A DNA stretch of 64,000 nt from Bacillus yapensis (lineage in GTDB: Bacteria > Bacillota > Bacilli > Bacillales > Cytobacillaceae). The first letter of the stretch is position 1. The number at the start of each line of letters is the position of its first letter. The DNA lies in contig NZ_SUND01000010.1 in assembly GCF_005280205.1 (NCBI RefSeq), positions 62,001-126,000 on the forward strand, written 5' to 3'. Shown here in pieces: positions 29,324-39,197 of this stretch. The notes beneath the pieces were generated by a model. The model was not told the origin of the DNA. It ran no database searches and saw nothing but the letters and a program-made list of their open reading frames with translations. The translations under genes and the position numbers were made by a program.

Positions 29324-29521
29324 GTGCGGGCAGTATCATTTTTGAACTGCACCTGGAATCACAATTTTTTGAAATGAATAGTAGTCTGCCTAGATCCAAA
29401 TGGACCGGGACAGAGGGATGAAACAATTATATGATGATGCAAAGGGATCCTTCTGTAGTTTTTTAGAAGATCCCTTTTTTATTTTGTTTATCTCCTCTTC
29501 CAACTAAAAGGAGGAATTGAA
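29324..29521 (+). promoter_or_regulatory. Structured 5' leader of panBCD with attenuator-like terminator
   Basis: The leader can fold a long-range helix (ggcag 29329-29333 with ctgcc 29386-29390) enclosing further small hairpins, and ends in a strong terminator (29441-29486) located before the panB ribosome site. A conserved pan RNA motif is known in front of panB in some Firmicutes, and this could be one, but I could not match its consensus from memory. The terminator could equally be just the end of the birA transcript. Confidence 0.35.
29441..29486 (+). terminator. Terminator between birA and panB
   Basis: A 12-pair stem with one bulge (aagggatccttct with agaagatccctt), ten-base loop, then a six-T run. 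It either ends the birA transcript or attenuates panBCD. Confidence 0.85.
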
Positions 29522-30358
29522 ATGAAAAGCACTTCAGATTTTTTGAAAATGAAGAATGAAGGCGAAAAGATTGTCATGCTTACGGCATATGACTATCCTT
29601 CCGCAAAATTAGCAGAACAAGTTGATGTAGATATCATTCTTGTGGGAGATTCATTAGGAATGGTAGTACTTGGCTATGATTCCACCGTTCCTGTCACGAT
29701 GGAGGACATGATCCATCATGGGAAAGCAGTTAGAAGAGGAGCTAAGAACACGAGCATTGTCGTTGACATGCCGTTTATGAGCTACCATTTATCCGTTAGG
29801 GACACGCTCCTTAATGGGGCGAGAATTATGCAGGAAACGGGTGCCAACGCTGTAAAAGTGGAAGGTGCTGATGAAGTTTTAGAGCATATAAAAGCGTTAA
29901 CGAGAGCGGGAATTCCTGTTGTTGCTCATCTTGGACTTACTCCACAATCAGTTGGTGTCCTTGGGGGTTACAAAGTGCAAGGGAAGGATGCTGCGGCAGC
30001 TAGAAAGCTGATTGAAGACGCGAAGAAGTGTGAAGAAGCAGGTGCTTTTATGCTTGTCCTCGAATGTGTACCAAAGCAGCTAGCTCGCGAGATTTCTCAT
30101 GCTTTAAAAATTCCTACTATTGGAATAGGAGCTGGCGTAGAAACAGACGGTCAAGTTCTTGTATACCATGATGTGTTGATGTATGGAGTAGACCGACTAG
30201 CGAAGTTTGTGAAGCCATTTGCGAATATGAATGTGGAAGTGCAAAAGGGACTAGCTGAATATGTCTCTGAAGTGAAAAAAGCGCAGTTTCCTACTGATGC
30301 CTATAGTTTCACGATGAAGGAAGAAGAACTACTTGGACTTTATGGGGGAAAATCATGA
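29522..30358 (+). CDS. panB: 3-Methyl-2-oxobutanoate hydroxymethyltransferase
   Basis: PanB transfers a hydroxymethyl group from methylene-tetrahydrofolate to ketoisovalerate, giving ketopantoate, the first committed step of pantothenate and CoA synthesis. The TIM-barrel protein has 278 residues with the metal-binding motif [15 protein letters not shown], the segment AVKVEGADE and GIGAG, all intact. A strong aaaggagg site precedes the start. Its stop overlaps the panC start (ATGA), so the two are coupled. Confidence 0.98.
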   Translation: MKSTSDFLKMKNEGEKIVMLTAYDYPSAKLAEQVDVDIILVGDSLGMVVLGYDSTVPVTMEDMIHHGKAVRRGAKNTSIVVDMPFMSYHLSVRDTLLNGARIMQETGANAVKVEGADEVLEHIKALTRAGIPVVAHLGLTPQSVGVLGGYKVQGKDAAAARKLIEDAKKCEEAGAFMLVLECVPKQLAREISHALKIPTIGIGAGVETDGQVLVYHDVLMYGVDRLAKFVKPFANMNVEVQKGLAEYVSEVKKAQFPTDAYSFTMKEEELLGLYGGKS

Positions 30359-31200
30359 AGGTCATTACTTCAATAAAAGAAATGCAAGCTCTTGTAAAAG
30401 AGATAAAAAAAGATAAATCAATTGGATTTGTCCCAACAATGGGCTATCTCCATGAAGGTCATATCCAACTAATGCAAGAAGCGCGACTTGAAAATGACAC
30501 TGTCGTTGTGAGTATATTTGTAAACCCGCTTCAATTTGGTCCAAATGATGACTATGATTCCTATCCTCGTGATTTTGAGCGGGATCAAAATATCTGCTCT
30601 TCAGAAGGAGTAGATATCATTTTCCATCCATCAGCTGAGGAAATGTATCCAAGTCCATTGTCGGTAAAAGCATTAGTGCAAAGAAGGACAAACGTCCTGT
30701 GTGGCGAATCAAGACCTGGGCACTTTGATGGGGTGGCAACCGTTTTAACAAAGCTATTCAACATCGTTCAACCAGAGAGAGTCTATCTGGGGATGAAGGA
30801 TGCACAACAAGTTGCTGTTGTCGAAGGATTAATTTCAGACTTCAATTTTCCAATTAACTTAATTCCAGTTGGTACTGTTCGAGAAGAAGATGGCCTAGCG
30901 AAGAGTTCAAGAAATATCCGTTTGGCTCCAGAAGAACGAGAAGAGGCACCTGAATTATATCGGAGCTTACTTTTAGCAAAGGAATTACTTGAAGCTGGGG
31001 AACGAAGCAAAGAAGTTGTCATTGCGAAAATGAAAAAACATATTGAAGAGAAGACAACGGGTATTATCGATTACGTGGAGATTTATTCATTTCCAGAATT
31101 AGAAGAATACGAAAGGCTAGAGGGCAAAATAATCATTGCCTTAGCCGTGAAATTTGCCAATGCACGTCTTATTGATAATCTTGTTCTTACTGTGGAATAA
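30355..31200 (+). CDS. panC: Pantothenate synthetase
   Basis: PanC joins pantoate and beta-alanine using ATP, through a pantoyl-adenylate. The nucleotidyltransferase HIGH-like motif is in [13 protein letters not shown] and the KMSKS-like motif in [10 protein letters not shown]; the segment [18 protein letters not shown] is typical. Length is 281 residues. ATG overlaps the panB stop by four bases; panD follows after 31 bases with its own ribosome site. Confidence 0.98.
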   Translation: MKVITSIKEMQALVKEIKKDKSIGFVPTMGYLHEGHIQLMQEARLENDTVVVSIFVNPLQFGPNDDYDSYPRDFERDQNICSSEGVDIIFHPSAEEMYPSPLSVKALVQRRTNVLCGESRPGHFDGVATVLTKLFNIVQPERVYLGMKDAQQVAVVEGLISDFNFPINLIPVGTVREEDGLAKSSRNIRLAPEEREEAPELYRSLLLAKELLEAGERSKEVVIAKMKKHIEEKTTGIIDYVEIYSFPELEEYERLEGKIIIALAVKFANARLIDNLVLTVE

Positions 31201-31231
31201 ACAGAGCTAGTTAGAGGGGGGGAAGTACATC

Positions 31232-31615
31232 ATGTTTCGCACTATGATGAATGGAAAAATCCACCGTGCTCGTGTCACGGAGGCGAATTTAAATTACGTC
31301 GGTAGCATAACGATTGATACAGATATTTTAGATGCAGTAGGTATGGTTGCTAATGAGAAGGTTCAAATTGTGAACAATAACAATGGGGCAAGATTTGAAA
31401 CGTATATTATCCCAGGTAAAAGAGGGAGCGGAGTCATTTGTGTCAATGGAGCCGCAGCCAGATTAGTTCAAGAGGGAGACGTTGTGATTATTATCTCTTA
31501 CGCCCTCGTAGCAGAAGAAAAAATCGCCACACATCAACCAAAGGTCGCAATCATGGACCAAGACAACAATATCGTCGAAATGCTCCACGCCGAACCAGAA
31601 AGTACAATTTTATAA
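31232..31615 (+). CDS. panD: Aspartate 1-decarboxylase
   Basis: PanD makes beta-alanine from aspartate using a pyruvoyl group formed by self-cleavage. The cleavage site is plain at Gly24-Ser25 in NYVGSIT, and the length of 127 residues is normal. The segment INGAAARLV-like (here VNGAAARL) is conserved. A tagaggggggg site precedes the ATG. It ends the panBCD operon, followed by a strong terminator. Confidence 0.98.
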   Translation: MFRTMMNGKIHRARVTEANLNYVGSITIDTDILDAVGMVANEKVQIVNNNNGARFETYIIPGKRGSGVICVNGAAARLVQEGDVVIIISYALVAEEKIATHQPKVAIMDQDNNIVEMLHAEPESTIL

Positions 31616-31634
31616 AATCCATAAGTAAATCATG

Positions 31635-31668
31635 CACCTACTCGGAAAAGTTCGAGTAGGTGTTTTTG
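31635..31668 (+). terminator. Rho-independent terminator of panBCD
   Basis: A perfect ten-pair stem (cacctactcg / cgagtaggtg) with an eight-base loop and five T. Confidence 0.93.
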
Positions 31669-31694
31669 TTGATATTCCATGTAGGTATGACGAT

Positions 31695-31887
31695 TTATTA
31701 GGTGGAGAAATTCCGGTTATTGTATATAGTGAAAGCCTAAGGAACAGATATAAGCGGAGATATTCCGAGTAACAGCTCCAAATATGGCCAAAATCAATGA
31801 TTTTGATAATATAGACGGAAAAACTCCCTTTATTTTAAGGGAAACATGGGGAGCTCCAAAAATAGACGGAAATTTACCGCTTATTTT
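31695..31887. repeat. Cluster of four degenerate palindromic repeat units
   Basis: Four related units of about 25 bases, each an imperfect palindrome of the pattern ataagCGGAGATATTCCGcttat, start near 31695, 31749, 31811 and 31862, so are spaced roughly 50-60 bases. The segment agctccaaa recurs between them, suggesting decayed tandem units of about 55 bases. No reading frame here looks genuine. Similar AT-rich palindromic arrays are frequent between genes in some Bacillaceae. Confidence 0.55.
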
Positions 31888-31891
31888 TTGT

Positions 31892-31926
31892 CCCTCGGAA
31901 AGCGTTCGCCTGGAGTAGAAATCAAC
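31892..31926. repeat. Partial copy of a dispersed Bacillaceae intergenic repeat
   Basis: The sequence ccctcggaaagcgttcgcc followed by tggagtagaaatcaac closely resembles the end of a GC-rich dispersed repeat that I recall from many Bacillaceae genomes (a form with CGCGGAAAGCGAGCGCC then TGGAGCGGAAATCAAC). This recollection is from memory. It lies directly after the palindromic cluster and is more GC-rich than its surroundings. Confidence 0.5.
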
Positions 31927-32064
31927 ATTTTTAATATAGTTAGGAAAAAAGAGGCGGTTTGCTTCGTTTTTACGTTTAACCTCGTTTATGATAAAGTGAA
32001 GGTTAGAAATTATATAGAAGAACTCCTTCAAAGCAATTTGATGGACGCTTGAGGTGCATAAGAA

Positions 32065-34869
32065 GTGAGTAACAGATTTGTTGTTGTAGATTTAGAAACG
32101 ACTGGGAACGCTCCGAAAAAAGGCGATAAGCTTATCCAATTTGCTGCCGTCGTTGTAGAGAATGGCGAAATCGTCGAGCAATTTTCCTCGCTAGTCAATC
32201 CGGGGAGAGAAATTCCCCTTTTTATAGAAGAATTAACTGGGCTATCTGACGAAATGGTTCGTGATGCACCGGCCTTTGAAGAAATTGCTCCAAAGGTACT
32301 TACCTTACTGGAAGATGCTTATTTCGTCGCCCACAATGTATTATTTGACTTATCCTTTCTCCAAGAAGAATTAGTCAATGCTGGCTACGAGGGCTTTCTA
32401 GGTCCAGTATTAGATACAGTCGAGATGTCTCGATTCTTATTTCCAACCTACGATAGCTACAAGCTTAATGAGCTAGCCATTCGTGAGGGCTTGAATCATG
32501 AGCGTCCCCATCAAGCAGATAGCGATGCTTACGTTACGGCTGAACTTTTAATTATTTTGCTTAAGCGCTTATGGAATTTGCCGCAAGTAACGCTTGAACA
32601 ACTACATAAGCTATCAGGAGGGCTAAAAAGTGACGTTGCACTTCTCCTAGACGACATGTTATTAGAAAAGGAACGGACAATTGAAGAATTGCCTTATGGG
32701 TTAGAAAGGCATCGAGGCATTGTTTTGAAAGGTTTTGAAAATAAAAAGGAACAAACGAGCCCGTCTTCGATTCCATATCCTCAACAAGACGAAGAGAAGG
32801 AAGCAATGCTTCAAAAAGCTTTTCATGAGTATGAGAAAAGAAGCGGTCAATTTAAGATGATGGATTCGGTTTTTCATGCCTTTTCGGATCAAAAACACGC
32901 CTTAATAGAAGCTGGAACAGGGGTTGGTAAATCGATTGGGTATTTACTGCCGGCTGCTTTTTTTGGAAATGCAAGAAAAGAACCCATTGTGATAAGTACG
33001 CATACGACACAGCTTCAAGAACAACTGTTGAACAAGGATATTCCTTATTTAGAAAAAATGCTTCCGTTCGAAATTAATACGGTTCTTTTAAAAGGGAGAA
33101 GCCATTATATTAGCCTAGCGAAGTTCGAACAGACATTAAAGGAAGAGGATGACAATTACGATACATGCTTGACCAAAATGCAGGTTCTCATTTGGTTGTT
33201 AGAAACAGAAACTGGTGACAGGGATGAACTGAACCTTTCCAGTGGTGGTTTGATTTATTGGAACAAAATTAAAAATGATGATGCAGCGTATTTTCAACAT
33301 AAATCATGGATGAACTATGATTTCTATTTACGTGCTCGAAAAGCTGCACAAACTGCTGATTTCATTATTACAAATCACTCCTTTTTGCTAACTGATTTAG
33401 TATCCGACCAGTCGATCCTTCCTCGTTACGACTATTGTGTTCTTGATGAGGGTCATCATTTTGAAAAAGCAGCTGGAAAGTATTTCGGGTCCTCATTAGA
33501 TTATCTGGATATTCGAATTCTTTTAAGCCAGTTTGGTTTATACGAGCAAAAACAATATCATTACCAATTGGAGCAGCTGTTAAAGGAAAAAGCTTCAGAG
33601 CTAAAGCTAGAAAGTAAGCATTCCTTTGAGGTCAATCGCCTCTTCGGAGAACTCACATATGAAATGGATGAATTCTTTCGGACTGTAGCGCTTTTTGCGA
33701 CGAAAAAAGTGAAGCATTCAAGTGCGATGAGCCGTATTACCTACCGTTTAAAAGAGGAAGAGAAATCTAAAGAATGGTCAGCACTTAAAGCATGTGGGGA
33801 ACGATTTTATTTTATCATCAAAGATTTAATGGATTATTTAAAAGAGTGTTTGGATGCTTTTGCAAAGAATGCAATTGTTCTATCCAATGAACAAAAGCTT
33901 CTATTGCAGGAAGTATCAGCTTTTCAAAGTGATCTAGAAGGACTAAGGGAAAACCTTAAGAAGCTCATTCTAAAACCTTCGGAAGAAAATGTTGCTTGGA
34001 TTGATGTGGACGTACGTGCTCCACAAAATTCAACAACGATATATGCACAGCCTGTTACGATAGCCGAACAATTAAAGCAGGAGTTTTTTTATAAAAAGAA
34101 AAGTGTTGTGATTACTTCGGCTACACTATCAGTCAAAAATTCCTTCGATTACATGTTGAGGGAGCTGGGGCTAAATGAGGAAAATTGTCATCTGGAGCAA
34201 ATTGAATCACCGTTCCACTATAAAGAACAAGTACAGCTTGTCATTCCGAATGACTTACCAGAGATCAATTCTGTATCGGTCGATGAATATGTCGCCGCTA
34301 TTTCGGAACATATTATTTCGATTGCAGAGGTAACAAAAGGGAGGATGCTGATTCTTTTTACGTCCTATGACATGCTAAGAAGGACGTATCATTTGATGAA
34401 GGAGAGCGGCTTGCTTGAAGATTATGTACTAATGGGCCAAGGAATAACAGGAGGAAGTCGAACACGGCTTACAAGAAATTTTCAGCGTTTTGATAAAGCG
34501 ATTTTACTTGGAACGAGTAGTTTTTGGGAAGGTATTGATATCCCAGGTGAGGATCTGTCGTGCCTGATTATTGTTAGATTGCCATTTTCTCCACCGAATG
34601 AGCCATTAACAGAGGCGAAATGCAATTTGATTCAGCAAAGTGGCGGGAATCCATTTTCTGAATACTCATTGCCTGAAGCTATCATTCGTTTTAAGCAGGG
34701 ATTTGGGCGCTTGATTCGGTCTACTCAGGATCGAGGATTTGTCGTTGTGTTCGATAAACGTCTTTATACAACTTCTTATGGAAAAGCTTTTCTACAGTCG
34801 ATTCCTGAAGTCCCTGTAAAAAAGCTTGCTATTAATGAGACACTTGATTTGATTGAAAAGTGGATGTAA
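32065..34869 (+). CDS. dinG: Exonuclease-helicase fusion DinG
   Basis: Bacillus-type DinG joins an N-terminal DEDDh 3'-5' exonuclease (VVDLETTG at residues 7-14, HNVLFDLSFL, HQADSDAY) to a superfamily 2 XPD-like helicase with Walker A AGTGVGKS at 283-290 and the DEGH box at 461-464; the final helicase motif is FKQGFGRLIRS. Unlike E. coli DinG and YpvA below, I see no four-cysteine iron-sulfur motif between the helicase motifs. Length is 934 residues. Start is GTG behind gaggtg. It acts in DNA repair or nucleic acid processing. Confidence 0.95.
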   Translation: MSNRFVVVDLETTGNAPKKGDKLIQFAAVVVENGEIVEQFSSLVNPGREIPLFIEELTGLSDEMVRDAPAFEEIAPKVLTLLEDAYFVAHNVLFDLSFLQEELVNAGYEGFLGPVLDTVEMSRFLFPTYDSYKLNELAIREGLNHERPHQADSDAYVTAELLIILLKRLWNLPQVTLEQLHKLSGGLKSDVALLLDDMLLEKERTIEELPYGLERHRGIVLKGFENKKEQTSPSSIPYPQQDEEKEAMLQKAFHEYEKRSGQFKMMDSVFHAFSDQKHALIEAGTGVGKSIGYLLPAAFFGNARKEPIVISTHTTQLQEQLLNKDIPYLEKMLPFEINTVLLKGRSHYISLAKFEQTLKEEDDNYDTCLTKMQVLIWLLETETGDRDELNLSSGGLIYWNKIKNDDAAYFQHKSWMNYDFYLRARKAAQTADFIITNHSFLLTDLVSDQSILPRYDYCVLDEGHHFEKAAGKYFGSSLDYLDIRILLSQFGLYEQKQYHYQLEQLLKEKASELKLESKHSFEVNRLFGELTYEMDEFFRTVALFATKKVKHSSAMSRITYRLKEEEKSKEWSALKACGERFYFIIKDLMDYLKECLDAFAKNAIVLSNEQKLLLQEVSAFQSDLEGLRENLKKLILKPSEENVAWIDVDVRAPQNSTTIYAQPVTIAEQLKQEFFYKKKSVVITSATLSVKNSFDYMLRELGLNEENCHLEQIESPFHYKEQVQLVIPNDLPEINSVSVDEYVAAISEHIISIAEVTKGRMLILFTSYDMLRRTYHLMKESGLLEDYVLMGQGITGGSRTRLTRNFQRFDKAILLGTSSFWEGIDIPGEDLSCLIIVRLPFSPPNEPLTEAKCNLIQQSGGNPFSEYSLPEAIIRFKQGFGRLIRSTQDRGFVVVFDKRLYTTSYGKAFLQSIPEVPVKKLAINETLDLIEKWM

Positions 34870-34874
34870 AAAGT

Positions 34875-34895
34875 GCCGCGCAGATTTCGCGCGGC
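34875..34895. repeat. GC-rich hairpin after dinG
   Basis: The arms gccgcgc and gcgcggc form a strong stem six bases after the dinG stop. The downstream T-run expected of a terminator is missing (a gtgtgtg run follows), so termination is uncertain. Confidence 0.5.
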
Positions 34896-34962
34896 AAAAG
34901 TGTGTGTGTGGACTAAAAGTTATTTTATTTTTGGAAATGGGTACTGATTTTTCACTGGAAAC

Positions 34963-34971
34963 TGTTATAAT
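34963..34971 (+). promoter_or_regulatory. Extended -10 promoter element upstream of ypmB
   Basis: TGtTATAAT, a perfect extended -10, lies 163 bases before ypmB and probably starts the ypmB-aspB transcript. No clear -35 box; nothing else was recognised in the leader. Confidence 0.45.
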
Positions 34972-35133
34972 GTTTCTAAGAAAAAGGCTTTGATATCAGC
35001 CGTTACTTGAGAATAGTTTTACCTGTAAAAGAACAACTATGAATTACAAATATTGTTGTAAAAGGTGAACACAAGGTCGAGTGGTTTATTTCAAAGGGAT
35101 TTTTACGATATACAAAACATTGGAGTTTAAAAT

Positions 35134-35613
35134 ATGAAAAAATGGATTTGGATTGTAAGTATAGTTTTATTAATTTGTTTGGGAATAGGCATCAATATTT
35201 ACATAAACGCTTTAGAACCATTAAATAGTGCAGAGAAAAAGGCTGAAGAGATTGCATTAAAAGAAACTGTGATCGAAACAGTTACCGACTTTTCTATTTA
35301 TAATGGTTCACGCAGTTATTATGTTGTAAAGGGAACTAACAAGGCGGGAGATCCATTGATTGCCTGGATTCCTGAGAAACAAGATAAACATAAAATTATT
35401 GTTCGTAATGAAAAGTATGGAATTAGTAAAGAAGAAGCTATACAGAAGCTTCACGAAAACAAGAATCCTGACGAAATCATAACCGTCAAATTAGGGATTG
35501 AGAACAATATTCCGCTGTGGGAAATCTATTACCGTTCAAACGATGATCAAATCAATTATTACTACATTGATTTTAAAACCGGAGAATGGTTAAAAGATAT
35601 ACAAAACTTATGA
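35134..35613 (+). CDS. ypmB: Membrane-anchored YpmB-like protein
   Basis: The 159-residue product has an N-terminal membrane anchor (residues 4-25) and an extracytoplasmic part with PepSY-like features (AEEIALKETVIETVTDFSIYNG and later KEEAIQKL with IPLWEIYYR). Length and location just before aspB match B. subtilis YpmB. The function is unknown; PepSY-type domains are often thought to inhibit proteases. The small ypmA gene found between dinG and ypmB in B. subtilis was not found. A ggag site precedes the ATG. Confidence 0.85.
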   Translation: MKKWIWIVSIVLLICLGIGINIYINALEPLNSAEKKAEEIALKETVIETVTDFSIYNGSRSYYVVKGTNKAGDPLIAWIPEKQDKHKIIVRNEKYGISKEEAIQKLHENKNPDEIITVKLGIENNIPLWEIYYRSNDDQINYYYIDFKTGEWLKDIQNL

Positions 35614-35639
35614 TGTGAAACTTGGGAGGAAAAGTAAAA

Positions 35640-36830
35640 ATGGATATTCAGTTAGCCGCTAGAGTCAAATCATTAACACCATCGGCGACATTAGTCATTA
35701 CTGCTAAAGCGAAGCAATTAAAAGCAGAGGGACACGATGTCATCGGTTTAGGAGCAGGGGAACCAGACTTTAATACACCACAGCATATTATCGATGCTGC
35801 TACTGTCTCAATGAACGAAGGGCAAACAAAGTATACAGCTTCAGCTGGGCTTGCTAAATTAATCGAAGAAATCGCGAAAAAATTCCAGGTTGACCAAGGC
35901 CTTGAGTATAAGCAAAATGAAATTCTTGTAACGAACGGTGCCAAACATGCTTTATATACCCTATTTCAAGTCATTCTTGATAAAGGGGACGAAGTCATTA
36001 TCCCTGCTCCTTACTGGGTCAGCTATCCTGAACAGGTGAAATTAGCTGAGGGGACTCCAGTTTTTGTTGAGGGATTAGAATCTAATGAATTCAAAATGAC
36101 TCCAGAACAGCTTTCTCAAGCGATCACAGATAAAACAAAAGCAGTGATTATCAATTCTCCGAGCAACCCAACTGGGATGATTTATACGGCAGAGGAATTA
36201 CTTGCTCTAGGTGAAATTTGTTTAGTGAAAAATATCCTTATTATCTCGGATGAAATATATGAGAAGTTGATTTATGGAGATCATAAACATGTTTCTATCG
36301 CGCAGCTTTCTCCGCAATTAAAAGAGCAAACGATCATTATTAATGGGGTTTCCAAGTCGCATTCTATGACTGGATGGAGAATCGGTTACGCAGCTGGTAA
36401 TTCAGTCATCATAAAAGCTATGACGAATCTTGCTAGCCACAGTACATCCAACCCAACGACAACTGCACAATATGGTGCTATCGCTGCTTACGAAGGTCCA
36501 CAGGATGCTGTTCAAGAAATGAAGGAAGCTTTTGAGCATCGATTAAATGTGATTTACGATAAATTAGTTGCGATTCCAGGCATTTCTTGCATTAAGCCTC
36601 AAGGTGCTTTTTATCTTTACCCGAACGTAAAGGAAGCAGCGGTTTTAACTGGATTTAGCAGTGTTGATGATTTTGTTGCAGGACTATTAGAAGAGGCGAT
36701 GGTAGCAGTTGTTCCAGGCTCTGGCTTCGGTACTCCAGATAATATTCGTTTATCCTATGCAACTTCCCTAGAGATTTTAGAAGAAGCTGTAGCAAGAATC
36801 CATCAATTTGTAGAAAATAAATTAAGTTAA
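35640..36830 (+). CDS. aspB: Aspartate aminotransferase
   Basis: AspB is a class I PLP aminotransferase converting oxaloacetate and glutamate to aspartate and 2-oxoglutarate. The PLP lysine is in SKSHSMTGWRIGYAAG, and INSPSNPTG, the N-terminal GLGAGEPDFNTP and C-terminal arginine region are all in place. ATG 35640 gives 396 residues, follows gggaggaaa and yields the conserved start; a frame from 35622 adds six residues within the ribosome site. asnS follows after a terminator, so aspartate and asparaginyl-tRNA genes are neighbours. Confidence 0.96.
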   Translation: MDIQLAARVKSLTPSATLVITAKAKQLKAEGHDVIGLGAGEPDFNTPQHIIDAATVSMNEGQTKYTASAGLAKLIEEIAKKFQVDQGLEYKQNEILVTNGAKHALYTLFQVILDKGDEVIIPAPYWVSYPEQVKLAEGTPVFVEGLESNEFKMTPEQLSQAITDKTKAVIINSPSNPTGMIYTAEELLALGEICLVKNILIISDEIYEKLIYGDHKHVSIAQLSPQLKEQTIIINGVSKSHSMTGWRIGYAAGNSVIIKAMTNLASHSTSNPTTTAQYGAIAAYEGPQDAVQEMKEAFEHRLNVIYDKLVAIPGISCIKPQGAFYLYPNVKEAAVLTGFSSVDDFVAGLLEEAMVAVVPGSGFGTPDNIRLSYATSLEILEEAVARIHQFVENKLS

Positions 36831-36838
36831 ATACTTTT

Positions 36839-36873
36839 GGCGGATCGACCGTAATGGGTCCATCCGCTTTTAT
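36839..36873 (+). terminator. Rho-independent terminator of aspB
   Basis: Six plus four pairs (gcggat/atccgc and gacc/ggtc, separated by one mismatch) with a six-base loop and a short T-run. Confidence 0.75.
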
Positions 36874-37013
36874 GTTGATTGTCCTAATTTTGAAAGGTAT
36901 AATAAAGTGATGCAAGAAAACGCATATTGACTTAATTTTTTCGTCCTATTGACGGACGCACGAACTTGATTACATACACAGCAAGTGTTTTAGTTTTTGG
37001 AGGGAAAATAACA

Positions 37014-38309
37014 GTGATCAAAACAACGATTTCACAAGTACACAAATACGTGGATCAAGAAGTAAAAATTGGTGCATGGATTGCCAATAAACGCTCAAGT
37101 GGAAAAATTGCATTTTTGCAATTACGTGACGGTACTGGATTTATCCAAGGCGTTGTCGTAAAGGAAGATGTAGCTGAGGAATTATTCCAAACTGCGAAGT
37201 CTATTACACAAGAATCATCCGTATACGTTACTGGAGTTGTCCAAAAAGACGAGCGCTCTCCATTAGGATACGAGCTTCTTGTAAAAGGAATTGAGGTTCT
37301 CCACCAATCGGTTGATTACCCAATTACACCAAAAGAGCACGGAACAGAATTTTTAATGGACCACCGTCATTTATGGTTACGTTCTCGCCGTCAGCATGCG
37401 GTAATGAAAATTAGAAATGAAATTATCCGTGCAACGTATGAATTTTTTAATGAACAAGGTTTCGCTAAGGTTGACCCGCCAATTTTAACAGGAAGTGCTC
37501 CTGAGGGAACAACTGAATTGTTTGCTACGAAATATTTTGATGAAGATGCGTTTCTTTCTCAAAGTGGTCAGTTGTACATGGAAGCATCTGCAATGGCACT
37601 TGGGAAAGTATTCTCTTTCGGACCAACGTTCCGTGCGGAAAAATCAAAAACACGTCGCCATTTAATTGAATTCTGGATGATCGAGCCGGAAATGGCATTT
37701 GTTGAGTTTGAAGAGAATCTAGAAGTACAAGAACAATATGTTTCTTATATCGTTCAATCTGTATTAAAAAATTGTACAATTGAATTGAAGACATTAGGAA
37801 GAGATACAAGCAAGCTTGAAAATATCAAAGCACCATTCCCACGCATTAGCTATGATGATGCTATTAAGTTCTTGAATGAAAAAGGCTTTGATGACATTAA
37901 GTGGGGAGATGACTTCGGCGCTCCGCATGAAACAGCTATCGCTGAACATTACGAAAAGCCTGTGTTCATCACAAAGTATCCAACAAGTCTTAAGCCTTTC
38001 TATATGCAGCCAGATGCTGAAAGAGAAGAAGTCGTTCTTTGTGCGGATCTTATTGCACCAGAAGGCTATGGAGAAATCATTGGTGGTTCAGAGCGTATTC
38101 ATGACTACGATTTGTTGAAACAACGAATTGAAGAGCATAAGCTTCCGCTTGAGTCTTACCAATGGTACTTAGATTTACGCAAATATGGCTCAGTTCCTCA
38201 TTCAGGATTTGGTCTTGGACTTGAGAGAACAGTGGCGTGGATTAGTGGAGTAGAACATGTTCGTGAATCAATTCCATTCCCACGTTTATTGAACCGTCTA
38301 TATCCTTAA
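37014..38309 (+). CDS. asnS: Asparaginyl-tRNA synthetase
   Basis: AsnS is a class IIb aminoacyl-tRNA synthetase charging tRNA-Asn. The N-terminal OB fold ([26 protein letters not shown]) binds the anticodon; class II motif 2 is in [25 protein letters not shown] and motif 3 in [18 protein letters not shown] 37014 is chosen because ggaggga lies just upstream and the 431-residue product matches family length; the frame opens earlier at 36966 but that part includes the ribosome site. A terminator follows. Confidence 0.96.
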   Translation: MIKTTISQVHKYVDQEVKIGAWIANKRSSGKIAFLQLRDGTGFIQGVVVKEDVAEELFQTAKSITQESSVYVTGVVQKDERSPLGYELLVKGIEVLHQSVDYPITPKEHGTEFLMDHRHLWLRSRRQHAVMKIRNEIIRATYEFFNEQGFAKVDPPILTGSAPEGTTELFATKYFDEDAFLSQSGQLYMEASAMALGKVFSFGPTFRAEKSKTRRHLIEFWMIEPEMAFVEFEENLEVQEQYVSYIVQSVLKNCTIELKTLGRDTSKLENIKAPFPRISYDDAIKFLNEKGFDDIKWGDDFGAPHETAIAEHYEKPVFITKYPTSLKPFYMQPDAEREEVVLCADLIAPEGYGEIIGGSERIHDYDLLKQRIEEHKLPLESYQWYLDLRKYGSVPHSGFGLGLERTVAWISGVEHVRESIPFPRLLNRLYP

Positions 38310-38319
38310 TAAAATTCAG

Positions 38320-38349
38320 GAAAAAGTTCGCTATTTAGCGGACTTTTTC
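38320..38349 (+). terminator. Rho-independent terminator of asnS
   Basis: Stem of about 12 pairs with one mismatch (38321-38333 with 38337-38347) and a T-run. Confidence 0.85.
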
Positions 38350-38460
38350 TTACTTCATTTGTTAGGAAATTATAGATTTCGCTTTTGTATTTAAGTACCT
38401 AATTTCTCCATGCACAAAAGCAAGTGACTTCATGATATAATTGACGGGAGGTGTCTCCAT

Positions 38461-39168
38461 ATGAATAAAAATATTATAAAATGGGTCCAAGAAGGAAATA
38501 TCACAATTCCTCGGGCTTTGTTGACATATTATAAGCAATTAAACATCAATGAGGAAGAATTGGTGTTGCTTTTACACGTTTTTTCATTTCTTGAATCAGG
38601 AAATGACTTTCCGACTCCACCAGAAATATCCACAAGAATGACGATTTCTGTAAGTCAATGCTCTGAACTTCTGCGCAAGCTTATTCAAAAGGGGTTTATT
38701 ACGATTGAAGATGGTCAATCTACTGATGGTATCCGCTTTGAAAAATATTCCATTGAACCGCTTTGGGAAAAGTTAGTACAAGCCTTTCTATTAGAGCAAA
38801 ATCAGCAGCAAAAAGAACAGAATCAGCAAACCGAAATGAACTTGTATACGATCTTCGAACAAGAATTTGGAAGACCATTATCTCCATTCGAATGTGAAAC
38901 GCTTGGTTTATGGATTGATGATGATAGACATGAGCCATTAATTATTAAGGCAGCCCTTAGAGAAGCAGTTATTTCAGGAAAATTAAACTTTCGTTATATT
39001 GATCGGATTTTATTTGAGTGGAAGAAAAACGGAATTAAAACGATTGAACAGGCGAAGAGCTACGGAAATAAGTTTAGACAGCATCAGTCTCAGCAGCCGA
39101 GAGCTAATAACGAGGAACAAACACCTCGGAAAGACGCAGTACCTTTCTATAATTGGTTAGAACAATAG
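38461..39168 (+). CDS. dnaD: DNA replication initiation protein DnaD
   Basis: DnaD acts with DnaA, DnaB and DnaI to load helicase during initiation and PriA-dependent restart. The 235-residue protein has the N-terminal winged-helix oligomerisation domain (about 1-100) and the C-terminal DnaB_2 domain (about 130-200) with the conserved YRYID-like segment, here FRYIDRILFEWKKNGI, followed by a disordered Gln-rich tail. A ggaggtg site precedes the ATG. Downstream nth and ypoC follow closely, the conserved dnaD-nth-ypoC order. Confidence 0.96.
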   Translation: MNKNIIKWVQEGNITIPRALLTYYKQLNINEEELVLLLHVFSFLESGNDFPTPPEISTRMTISVSQCSELLRKLIQKGFITIEDGQSTDGIRFEKYSIEPLWEKLVQAFLLEQNQQQKEQNQQTEMNLYTIFEQEFGRPLSPFECETLGLWIDDDRHEPLIIKAALREAVISGKLNFRYIDRILFEWKKNGIKTIEQAKSYGNKFRQHQSQQPRANNEEQTPRKDAVPFYNWLEQ

Positions 39169-39197
39169 AATGTTATAAAAATAAGTGAGTGAAGCTA

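Noticed and set aside
29324-29440. T-box riboswitch before panB
   Set aside because: The conserved T-box sequence (agggtggnaccgcg) and specifier stem are not present.
31717-32031. 104-codon minus frame and 68-codon plus frame between panD and dinG
   Set aside because: Both run through the degenerate palindromic repeats and have no recognisable protein pattern.
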